Shown: in pieces, positions 15,395-22,558 of the stretch
Layout of the letters: each line of letters starts with the position of its first letter
Position numbering within the stretch: the first letter of the stretch is position 1
DNA from: Euryarchaeota archaeon UBA602
GTDB lineage: Archaea; Thermoplasmatota; Poseidoniia; Poseidoniales; Thalassarchaeaceae
NCBI GenBank assembly: GCA_002498455.1
Contig: DAHO01000021.1
Location: 493-23,050, forward strand
Reading direction: 5' to 3'
DNA: 22,558 bases
Made by a program: the position numbers and the translations under genes
The notes under the pieces: model-generated
The model's input: only the letters and a program-made list of their open reading frames with translations
What the model was told of the DNA's origin: nothing
Databases searched by the model: none

Positions 15395-16102
15395 TCAGAG
15401 TCGTGCATTTTCCTTACGGATCATTTCACACCCATTGGGGGCAGCGAGAACAACAACATCAGCTGTATTTGTGAACAAACCGACTTCAACCACTCCTGCA
15501 ATCGAACGCAATTGCGCTTCCATCTCAACTGGGTTGGAAATCACAGGCCCAAAGTGTGCGTCCAAAATTGGGTTCCCATTGTCAGTCAGATAGTCCGGTC
15601 CACGTCGTACAACAGGTCCACTGCAAATCGCTTGAATTCTACGCTGTGTCTGTTCCCAACCATATGGATTCACTTCGATGGGCAATGGAAATGTTCCCAA
15701 AACCTCCACTTGCTTGCTTGCATCGGCCACAACCACCATGCCAGCACTTGACTCTGCAACGATTTTTTCACGCAAAAGGGCCCCCCCTCCTCCTTTGATC
15801 AGATGCAAATTTGAATCGAATTCATCGGCTCCATCAATCACCAAATCTAAGCCGGAACATTCATTCCAATTAATAAGCGGTATACCTTGCTCTATAGACA
15901 ATTTTTCAGTCACTTCTGACGTAGGGATTCCGGAAATTTCCAACCCATCTTCTCGTATTCTTCGACCCAATTCTAGAATGGTGTATTTGACGGTTGAACC
16001 GGTTCCGATTCCAATCTTCATTCCATCCTTTACAAAGTTGCAAGCTGCGATTCCAGCCTCAGCCTTCATCGCTTCCTTCTCTTCTGCAGAGAACTCCCCC
16101 AT
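15395..16102 (-). CDS. rpiA: Ribose-5-phosphate isomerase A
   Basis: This 235-residue protein has the RpiA signatures in order: 'GIGTGST' (31-37) for phosphate binding, 'DGADE' (90-94) with the active-site acids, and 'KGGGGALLREK' (103-113) with the catalytic Lys. The C-terminal region has the expected alternation and length (about 220-235 in the family). It interconverts ribose-5-phosphate and ribulose-5-phosphate, supplying ribose for nucleotides. ATG 16100-16102 fits a modest GAGTGAG-type ribosome site upstream. It is divergent from the giant surface-protein gene, with a palindrome between them, and is followed by tRNA-Lys and asnS on the same strand. Confidence 0.95.
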   Translation of the reverse strand: MGEFSAEEKEAMKAEAGIAACNFVKDGMKIGIGTGSTVKYTILELGRRIREDGLEISGIPTSEVTEKLSIEQGIPLINWNECSGLDLVIDGADEFDSNLHLIKGGGGALLREKIVAESSAGMVVVADASKQVEVLGTFPLPIEVNPYGWEQTQRRIQAICSGPVVRRGPDYLTDNGNPILDAHFGPVISNPVEMEAQLRSIAGVVEVGLFTNTADVVVLAAPNGCEMIRKENARL

Positions 16103-16157
16103 GGCTCACTCTCAGACGATACGGGGCATATCCTTTCGCACGATGGTCAAAAGTAAT

Positions 16158-16175
16158 CCGCCCCTATAGGGGCGG
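16158..16175. promoter_or_regulatory. 18-bp perfect palindrome in the rpiA/surface-protein divergent region
   Basis: CCGCCCCTATAGGGGCGG is its own reverse complement over 18 bases. It lies 55 bases upstream of the rpiA start and 37 bases upstream of the surface-protein start. That position fits an operator for a dimeric regulator of one or both genes. No matching second copy was seen elsewhere in the window. Confidence 0.5.
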
Positions 16176-16212
16176 CGATGCATTCAAACACTTGTTCGGT
16201 GGTTGCAGCGTC

Positions 16213-19200
16213 ATGCGCGACCGTAGTGTCCCGTGGGTCATTCCAATTTTCTTGACGTTGTTGATGCTTGGAATGAGTGCATCCTTTTTCGTCAAACCAT
16301 CTCTAGATACAAGCTTGCAGGACAACAACTCTCACTTCGTAGGTCTCAATCAACCAACGAACCTTGAGATATCTACTGCAAACGGCAGTTCATCTGCACT
16401 CAAGGCCGAAGTCCCCGTTGGACACACCGTTGAGTCGATTGATTTGTCACTGTCTCCCGACGTGGTCGCTTACAATGACGGTTTTACTTGGTCGGGTCAG
16501 TCAGACTGGAACGCTTCAGGATCTATACTGAATCGAGTCAATGTCAATACGACTGATGGCTTGCAATTGTTGCCAAAGATGTGGGAATGGGACTTTGAGA
16601 CCGGTCCATCAAATTCGCCACAGGGATGGACTTTAGGCACAGGATGGCTATGGGGATATGATACATCTCTCGGTCAATCAGGCGGGGTTCACAGTGGAAC
16701 CAAGGCGATTTACACTTACAACGGAAATTACCCCAACAACATTCGTTCAACTTATTGGGCAACCAGTCCTGCTGTTGATTGCTCAGGTTGTAGTGGGGGC
16801 TGGAACCTCGAGGTTTGGAAACGATTAGGCGTCGAGTACCATTACTACGATCACGCCTACATTCAAGTGAAGAATGCTCAGGGAAATTGGGCGCAAATAT
16901 ATTCCAGTTCGGGGACCATTAATGACAATTCATTCCAACGTGTGACTTACAATATTGCCAGTCACGTTCAGAATAATCCTGCATTCCAGGTCAGATTTGG
17001 GTTGGGTACAACAGATAGTTCTGTGACCTACACAGGTTGGAATGTCGACGATGTATCCATCATACCTGCTGGAGGCGGGGGTGGCGGTGAAGAGGGGAAC
17101 TGGACCAGTGCTCCCTTTGGCCCAGGAATGACTGGTGCATATACGAGTCAAGGAACAAAGTATGGAATTACGTCCATTGATGCTACAATTCCGACCGGTT
17201 CCAATCTTGTACTCTCAGTGTTAGATGGAGTCTCCAATACACCAATTCCAGGATACACAAACTTGGACCCAACTTGGATTGATTTGGGGGGGATTGATGC
17301 TGAGAAGCACCCGAGTCTACGCCTCAAATTGTATTTCGATGCCCGGGGTGGCGCAAATACACCGATCGTCCACCAGATTCACATGAATCATCGATATGGT
17401 ACATCTTTCTCCTCCAATCCCACAGATGCCGGTTGGTCGGTGAGTGGCATGAATTGGAACAATGGGCAAATCAGTGGTTCAAATGGCGCGGTCGCAACCT
17501 CTCCTGTGTTTACCTCTCATCGCCCACTTACCCAGATGCAATTCACTTCAACTTCTACCGGCCAATTTACGGTCGAGGTCTCAGTCGATGGTGGAAACTG
17601 GCAATCTGTATCCCCTGGTAGTTTCACATCTTTCGAAGAATTTGGGAGTACAATACAGCTCCGGATAACCTGTACAAGTAGTTGCTCACTTAGTGATTTG
17701 ACCATGGAAATGGTTGGTGGACATCTACCCATCGACCCTCGATTCGACATTGGTTTGGATGGCTGGGCAGAGTGGGAAGCGTCGCACGATCATGTCTCTT
17801 CATGGGGTTGGCAAGACCGATTTACAAACGGCGATTTGTCAGCGGACATGTCATGGACTACTCCGGGATTGAAACAGATTGGATTGCTGTTGCCCAAGAG
17901 TGGGCTGGAATCGTTCTCGGTAGACCTTGCTCCATTTACGGCCTGCGACCCTGTCGATGCGTCATTGGTTGTAGGGGGTACAGCCGTGGCCACGAAATCG
18001 ATTGGCCTCTCCCTACACACAGAAACGTTTACTCTAACGAGCAGTGAACTGCAAGCGCTGAATACTGAATTGTCCTCTGCAAACACATTTTGGGGCGTAG
18101 GGGACAAAATGCACCATGCCATTGTGACTCTCGATCTTCAGGGGGCTTCCGGTTCGCTGCGTGTCGGTGGTCTGGCAGCCATCCATCGCCCCAGCGTGAA
18201 CCTTTCCTTTGCCGTCGACTCACCTTTCGTGATTTCGATGAATCAGGCTTTGCCCAATGCGCAGGTCGTATCTCAGCATCGAATGGTTCCTCTATCGGTT
18301 CAATCGAGCACAGCAGGCGCTTACATGGGTACAATCACGGGTTTGGTCACCTCAGAAAATGTCGCTTTGGAAAGTGCAACGTTGTCCAATTTCTCACAGT
18401 GGTCACCTGTCACACCATCTTGGCAATGGATGGAATTGGGGTTAAACTATTCCTGGTTGACTGGAACTCCTGATTATCTCTCAGTCAGTGTCGAAACCGA
18501 TGGTGCTCGTGCATTCTACAAATTCCCAGTAGACGGTTCTCCGTTTACGATGACACAGTTGGATGGGGCGACAACCACTCCCTTGGAATTCAAGAATGAA
18601 AGCGGCGGTGCACACTTTGTTGGCTCTAGCAATGGGCTGAATGCAGTCTTGCCATTCCGAACTTCAGCAACCCTTGAAGATTCTACTCAGTTCAAAGTCA
18701 GCGCATCCCTATACATGACCAACGGCGCTCCTTCTCCAGCTCATATTGAGATTGCCGGCCAATCCGGTCAGGGGGTTGAGAATGATATTCAAATTCAGGA
18801 ATGGCAAGTCTACAATGAGTTGGGTTACGCGATTCCTGAGTCGATGTCCTATCTAAGGTCCAACAGTCCGATTTCTGTGGAGGTCCATCTTGGGTTTGAG
18901 GGCCTGGAATCAATCTTTGGGCTGGCATCAGAGACACTCAACCCTCGTTCAGGCGATGTCCGGGTCCACTTGTTGGAAAACGGTGTTGAAGCCATGAATA
19001 CCACGGTGATTGACGAAGGTGTGGCCCGGTTCGACTTCAGTACTCAATCCGGGACTGGAAACGCGACTTATTCGATTGCCGTTGAGCCACTTTCGGGCCA
19101 AGAATTCGTGACCATGATTCCGATGAATCGCACGTTTACGGTAGACTCGCTGAATCCTCAGGTTGTTGGACAAAATATCGCGACCTATGATCACCGCCTC

Positions 19201-21555
19201 CCTTCACCGAATCAGTTGATTCAGTTGGAGATTTATGATCGACCTGTTTTGCCTCAAGATTTGACCCTCATGATTTGGCGGGAATGGATTGAAGATGCCA
19301 ATGCAAACGGTGTCATCGATTCAGATGAATTCGTTCCGATGGATTTGGTGGCGCCCACTGATTTGACTACCTCCTCAGGAATGTATACGCTATTGATTGA
19401 TGATACAGATGCTGAAGAAGGCGATCGTGTATCTGGATATGTAATCGGTGCAGATCCTGCGGGCAATTCCGTCGTTGATGGTGGCTCTGCAAACGAATCC
19501 TCACAATTGTTCACCTATCAGGTGTTGCCGGACGGCCCTCCTCTCCTTCCCGGCGAAGGGGGCTTTGTGGGTACTGCTGATGGCAAACTGTCCTATTTAC
19601 ACCCTGGAGTCGATTATGAATTTGGATTGCACATTGTTGAACCCAATGGATGGGCTGACATTGGTGAACTTCGTCTGCAATTGGCAAGCAATTCAGTCAC
19701 GGATACCTTGGCCATCGAGTGGTCAGCTGAAACCGGTCGATGCGATGTCCTTTCGACACATATTGAAGTTCAACGCTGTGGTGTTCGGGCATGGACAGGA
19801 GAACTAACACCGTTTAATCCGGATTTGGAATTCTTCGTTGAATTCCAGTTGAATTGGTCCTTGCCTCGAGATGGGGACATGCGATGGGAACCTTCGATTG
19901 AAGTCACTGATCGTGGTGGCCAGGGTGCCTGGCTTTCCTTACCTCAACTGCGTTGGAGATACTCGCCCGACCTCGCCATCGACACCAGTGACATGACTCT
20001 GAGTATCGGTTCAGGTACCTATTCTGACGAAGGTGCTTGGGTATCTCCGGGTTCGACAATCACATTGTCGGGTGGCATCCATTTCCCGGCCTCCGATGCA
20101 AGTCCCAGTGAGGATTTCAGCGTCCGAGTCCTGTTGGATGGGCAAGAATCCATCATTGAAAGTGCAAATGGGCTGTGGGTGGTTCAACTAACAGCACCGA
20201 GTACTTCGGGCTCGTATCCATTGACTGTTGAAATCGCCAATCTGCCGCAGGGTGCCAATGATGTCACGGATACGGCCGCAGCATTGCGTTGGATCGTGGT
20301 CGACCCTGAAGGTCCTGAAGTGGTGGAAATTTTGGCCCCAAGAATGGACAGCATCATTCCGATTGATGCCCTTGATGAATTGCAGATTAATGTTCAAATT
20401 TCAGAACTAGAGCAAATCGATGCCGATAGTTTGGTATTGCAATGGAAGGTCACTCGCGGTGCCGATGCCAGCGTGACTCCATTGGTTCGTGGAGATACAC
20501 CGTTGGAAATTGCGGGTTCCAATTTAGCGGGGCAATCGATTATTGCAGGAGCCTTACTCAATATTGAAATCCCGGATGAATACTTCTCCAGCGATTTGAG
20601 ATTCCACATTTGGGTCGAAGGTCAAGACATGGCAGGCAATGCATTCCAAACCCCAGGGAATTCGAATACCGGTGATTTGCCGTTTTCCTCTTGGTCAATT
20701 GAGCGACGTGCGGCGGTATTCAGTTTGATGGACGGCGACATTACCTACTCCAAGTCTGGCGATATCGAGTTGGGTCAAGACATCATGATTACGATTGCAG
20801 TCCGAAATGAGGGTGAAGTCAACGGTACGGTCAAACTCTATCTGACCGAAGTTCACTTGGACGGCTCTGAGCGTGAATTGACTGCCGTAGCCGTCGAAGA
20901 GGAAATCGTATCGGGAGATCGTGGTTTAATCACTGTCGATTGGCAACCCTCCAAAGAAGGACGGCAATGGATTCGGGTAACCTTGGCTGATGGCACCATG
21001 GCCATGGGTCCAAATGTCAACGTGGTCGAGGCTGAAGATTCCGGATTCCTTGGCTCAGTGTTTGGAGGTGTAGATTTGATTTGGGTCATCATGTTCATCG
21101 GTTTGCTGCTGTTGCTGGCCAGTGTAGTGATGATTGCTCTGCGTAGCGGTGGTTCGAACATGTCCTACTTGGACGAGACCGACGATTACTGGGAGGATGA
21201 AGAGGATGCTGACTTGCTTCCATCCGGGGCATCTGATGAGCCGAAGGGATTCCCATTGGATTATCGCGATGAAACCGTTCGTCATGTGATGGCACAGCAC
21301 GGTATCACCGACACCATTGGGTTCCTTCAGCATGCACGTGGCTTTGATCGAGACGGAAATGAGTACCTGAACCTCGCAGAATTGGGTCAAGCCGCCGCAT
21401 CCTTTGTGGCTGCAGGAAGCCTCGTTGAAGCTCAAGTCGGACAAACACAGACCTTTGACACCTCAACCATGACTCCCGAACAACTTGCCTGGTACGAGCA
21501 AGCCAAGCAGTGGGGCGGCTACTACGATGAGGCTGGAAATTGGGTTCCACTGTAG
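16213..21555 (+). CDS. Giant secreted, membrane-anchored surface protein with jelly-roll, CARDB and EF-hand regions
   Basis: This is a 1,780-residue protein with an N-terminal signal peptide (residues 1 to about 25). A beta-sandwich of MAM/jelly-roll type comes at about 126-287 and ends 'TGWNVDDVSI', followed by a Gly-rich linker. Many beta-rich repeats follow. Around 1028-1039 is an EF-hand loop 'DANANGVIDSDE'. A CARDB-like adhesion domain lies at about 1500-1610. One transmembrane helix ('LIWVIMFIGLLLLLASVVMI', about 1624-1643) separates the external part from a cytoplasmic tail. That tail carries acidic clusters, a second EF-hand loop (1712-1723) and the ending 'WGGYYDEAGNWVPL'. The start at ATG 16213 is chosen because it begins the signal peptide. 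Upstream in-frame codons lie within rpiA antisense sequence. Proposed role: calcium-dependent adhesion or surface layer component; partner unknown. Confidence 0.88.
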   Translation: MRDRSVPWVIPIFLTLLMLGMSASFFVKPSLDTSLQDNNSHFVGLNQPTNLEISTANGSSSALKAEVPVGHTVESIDLSLSPDVVAYNDGFTWSGQSDWNASGSILNRVNVNTTDGLQLLPKMWEWDFETGPSNSPQGWTLGTGWLWGYDTSLGQSGGVHSGTKAIYTYNGNYPNNIRSTYWATSPAVDCSGCSGGWNLEVWKRLGVEYHYYDHAYIQVKNAQGNWAQIYSSSGTINDNSFQRVTYNIASHVQNNPAFQVRFGLGTTDSSVTYTGWNVDDVSIIPAGGGGGGEEGNWTSAPFGPGMTGAYTSQGTKYGITSIDATIPTGSNLVLSVLDGVSNTPIPGYTNLDPTWIDLGGIDAEKHPSLRLKLYFDARGGANTPIVHQIHMNHRYGTSFSSNPTDAGWSVSGMNWNNGQISGSNGAVATSPVFTSHRPLTQMQFTSTSTGQFTVEVSVDGGNWQSVSPGSFTSFEEFGSTIQLRITCTSSCSLSDLTMEMVGGHLPIDPRFDIGLDGWAEWEASHDHVSSWGWQDRFTNGDLSADMSWTTPGLKQIGLLLPKSGLESFSVDLAPFTACDPVDASLVVGGTAVATKSIGLSLHTETFTLTSSELQALNTELSSANTFWGVGDKMHHAIVTLDLQGASGSLRVGGLAAIHRPSVNLSFAVDSPFVISMNQALPNAQVVSQHRMVPLSVQSSTAGAYMGTITGLVTSENVALESATLSNFSQWSPVTPSWQWMELGLNYSWLTGTPDYLSVSVETDGARAFYKFPVDGSPFTMTQLDGATTTPLEFKNESGGAHFVGSSNGLNAVLPFRTSATLEDSTQFKVSASLYMTNGAPSPAHIEIAGQSGQGVENDIQIQEWQVYNELGYAIPESMSYLRSNSPISVEVHLGFEGLESIFGLASETLNPRSGDVRVHLLENGVEAMNTTVIDEGVARFDFSTQSGTGNATYSIAVEPLSGQEFVTMIPMNRTFTVDSLNPQVVGQNIATYDHRLPSPNQLIQLEIYDRPVLPQDLTLMIWREWIEDANANGVIDSDEFVPMDLVAPTDLTTSSGMYTLLIDDTDAEEGDRVSGYVIGADPAGNSVVDGGSANESSQLFTYQVLPDGPPLLPGEGGFVGTADGKLSYLHPGVDYEFGLHIVEPNGWADIGELRLQLASNSVTDTLAIEWSAETGRCDVLSTHIEVQRCGVRAWTGELTPFNPDLEFFVEFQLNWSLPRDGDMRWEPSIEVTDRGGQGAWLSLPQLRWRYSPDLAIDTSDMTLSIGSGTYSDEGAWVSPGSTITLSGGIHFPASDASPSEDFSVRVLLDGQESIIESANGLWVVQLTAPSTSGSYPLTVEIANLPQGANDVTDTAAALRWIVVDPEGPEVVEILAPRMDSIIPIDALDELQINVQISELEQIDADSLVLQWKVTRGADASVTPLVRGDTPLEIAGSNLAGQSIIAGALLNIEIPDEYFSSDLRFHIWVEGQDMAGNAFQTPGNSNTGDLPFSSWSIERRAAVFSLMDGDITYSKSGDIELGQDIMITIAVRNEGEVNGTVKLYLTEVHLDGSERELTAVAVEEEIVSGDRGLITVDWQPSKEGRQWIRVTLADGTMAMGPNVNVVEAEDSGFLGSVFGGVDLIWVIMFIGLLLLLASVVMIALRSGGSNMSYLDETDDYWEDEEDADLLPSGASDEPKGFPLDYRDETVRHVMAQHGITDTIGFLQHARGFDRDGNEYLNLAELGQAAASFVAAGSLVEAQVGQTQTFDTSTMTPEQLAWYEQAKQWGGYYDEAGNWVPL

Positions 21556-21593
21556 TTCCATCACATTGAAAACAGGGTCGCACCCCTCAGCGG

Positions 21594-21894
21594 TTGGGAT
21601 TAGGAGGACCACTGACAGTGTACGACACTGAGGAAAGTCCCCTCTGCACAGGTGCAGGTGGCCCGTCGCAAGGCGGGTGTCCGGGAGGGCAGGCTCTGTA
21701 GAAGAAACGAATCGGCTCGGGCGCACGATGAATCCGTAAGGAGGAGATTTCCCGATGCTGACTGAGACGAACACCCCCATCGCAGCAAGTCCAAACAGTT
21801 CTGTTGAAGGCACCGATAGGAACGGGTAGGATGCAAAGTTGAATGTGGTTAACCAGCAATGGCGAACAGAAAGGGGCTTACTCCCTAATCCCAT
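21594..21894 (+). ncRNA. rnpB: RNase P RNA (archaeal type)
   Basis: The catalytic RNA of RNase P, which matures tRNA 5' ends. Four signals support it. First, universal CR-I GAGGAAAGTCC is at 21630-21640. Second, a CR-IV-like AGCAAGTCCAAACAG is at 21784-21798. Third, CR-V-like ACAGAAAGGGGCTTA is at 21866-21880. Fourth, the termini pair perfectly to form P1: TGGGATTAGG (21595-21604) with CCTAATCCCA (21884-21893). The length of about 300 bases fits archaeal type A. ORFs on the minus strand here are shadows. Exact ends are estimated from P1. It lies about 40 bases after the surface-protein stop. Confidence 0.93.
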
Positions 21895-22046
21895 TCAATC
21901 GCTTGAGTGGTAACTTTGTCAATCGCATGGGTAGTGTTTGCACCGACCGACACAAACCCTTTGATTTGCTAATACCTTAGCAATGGGTATTCGGATACAC
22001 CCCTTGCTTCAATGTAAATCTATTTGAACAGAGGAAATGATTTATT
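21895..22046. other. Intergenic stretch between rnpB and the AT-rich ORF
   Basis: There are no protein-like ORFs or tRNA. It contains an inverted repeat AATACC (21971-21976) / GGTATT (21986-21991) with a nine-base loop, and AT-rich sequence leading to the next gene. It may hold the promoter of that gene. No TATA box is certain. Confidence 0.5.
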
Positions 22047-22496
22047 GTGGCATCACTTCATATTTTCATGTCAGACGAAAATGAGGATGAGATAAGAAAA
22101 ATCCTTGATGACCTCAAATCTAGAGGCCTCCCCTATTCAGATTTATATTCTACTATATCTGATAATCTTGTTCAAGGAGCAAATAGTTCAACCGATTCCA
22201 TAGAAGATGAGTTAGAATCGGATCATTTTGATCATGGTGCTTCACAATTTTATCAGGATTTGGTTGGGAAAATGGATAACGGCTGGATATGGCACATTCC
22301 CAAGACTGGGGAATGCTTTCAAATTGATAAGGAAAACAAATGCTTCGTTGTATTAATCAATAAAGAAACCCGAGAATTGCTCATGGCTCGAATGGGGATT
22401 TCAAAATATACTGAGTATGAGGTTATCGATATAAGACACCATTTACTGAATCATAGTGGCAAGAAATTTAGTGAAATTTTCCCTTGGCATTCCTAG
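22047..22496 (+). CDS. Hypothetical acidic protein in an AT-rich context
   Basis: A 149-residue reading from GTG 22047. GAGGAA lies at 22031-22036, ten bases before that GTG. ATG at 22068 (residue 8, giving a 142-residue 'MSDENEDE' start) is the other candidate. The N-terminal half is acidic and helical ('ENEDEIRKILDDLKSR'). The second half ('GWIWHIPKTGECFQIDKENKCFVVLINKETRELL') looks like a compact alpha/beta domain with a 'YEVIDIRHHLL' strand-helix. No family is recognised, and no signal peptide or membrane helix is seen. Codons are rich in A and T (many AAA, ATT, TAT, GAT) compared with all other genes in the window, which suggests recent acquisition or a different selection. The stop is TAG 22494-22496. 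Confidence 0.6.
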   Translation: MASLHIFMSDENEDEIRKILDDLKSRGLPYSDLYSTISDNLVQGANSSTDSIEDELESDHFDHGASQFYQDLVGKMDNGWIWHIPKTGECFQIDKENKCFVVLINKETRELLMARMGISKYTEYEVIDIRHHLLNHSGKKFSEIFPWHS

Positions 22497-22558
22497 TTTG
22501 GAGGTATAATAGAAACGGCCCCCTTTGCTCATGCGTCTTTGCAATGGGTACCCATGCG

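Noticed and set aside
15994..16212. N-terminal extension of the giant surface protein ORF
   Set aside because: It lies antisense to rpiA and over the divergent promoter. The signal peptide begins at ATG 16213.
21463..21894. Minus-strand ORFs over the end of the surface gene and RNase P RNA
   Set aside because: They are shadows of a clear coding gene and a structured RNA. The translations have no recognisable domain.
21980..22550. Direct repeat gcaatgggta as integration (att) sites around the AT-rich ORF
   Set aside because: It is only ten bases, with no integrase and no tRNA 3'-end match, so chance cannot be ruled out. It is kept only as a supporting remark.
1..22558. CRISPR arrays, insertion sequences, toxin-antitoxin or restriction systems
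   Set aside because: I saw no spaced direct repeats, transposase motifs, or paired small genes with such signatures on either strand.

Overview
The window reads as a compact archaeal chromosome segment, most likely from a marine planktonic Thermoplasmatota lineage such as Marine Group II (Poseidoniales). This lineage call is an inference. The archaeal call rests on an archaeal 20S proteasome beta subunit next to the KH/beta-CASP nuclease aCPSF1, an archaeal-type AsnRS, a SepF-like protein, a ZPR1-type zinc finger protein, an archaeal-style RNase P RNA and a homologue of pyruvoyl-dependent arginine decarboxylase. The lineage guess rests on the very large secreted or anchored proteins (BNR-repeat, subtilase, a 1,780-residue CARDB/EF-hand protein). 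Coding density is very high. Many starts have good Shine-Dalgarno sites, and several convergent gene pairs touch or overlap at their stop codons.

Layout, left to right. Positions 1-3215 hold the 3' end of a BNR/Asp-box surface protein and a secreted, membrane-anchored subtilisin-like protease. Positions 3259-5705 hold a short-chain dehydrogenase with a replaced catalytic Tyr, facing an apparent minus-strand operon of SepF-like protein, ZPR1-like protein and SAM methyltransferase. Positions 5861-8477 are the proteasome beta and aCPSF1 pair. Positions 8474-9954 hold a small membrane protein, a PvlArgDC-fold protein without its pyruvoyl-forming serine, and a zinc-ribbon protein, followed by tRNA-Pro(TGG). 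Positions 10068-12693 are a tightly coupled four-gene minus-strand operon: GT2 glycosyltransferase, MerT-like membrane protein, VOC protein, dienelactone-hydrolase-like protein. It is divergent from a degenerate GT2-like membrane protein (12773-13612). Positions 13602-16102 hold a small membrane protein, asnS, tRNA-Lys(CTT) and rpiA. An 18-bp perfect palindrome lies between rpiA and the giant surface-protein gene (16213-21555). The window ends with the RNase P RNA gene and a visibly AT-richer orphan ORF.

Functionally the window mixes housekeeping information processing (proteolysis, RNA 3'-end formation, Asn and Lys decoding, tRNA 5' maturation, cell division) with cell-surface functions (adhesion-like protein, protease, glycosylation). 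I found no CRISPR array, insertion sequence, integrase or clear defence system. The items most worth a second look are the apparent PvlArgDC pseudoenzyme, the two divergent GT2-type genes with mirrored start contexts, the rpiA/surface-protein palindrome, the SDR lacking its catalytic Tyr, and the AT-rich ORF after rnpB.
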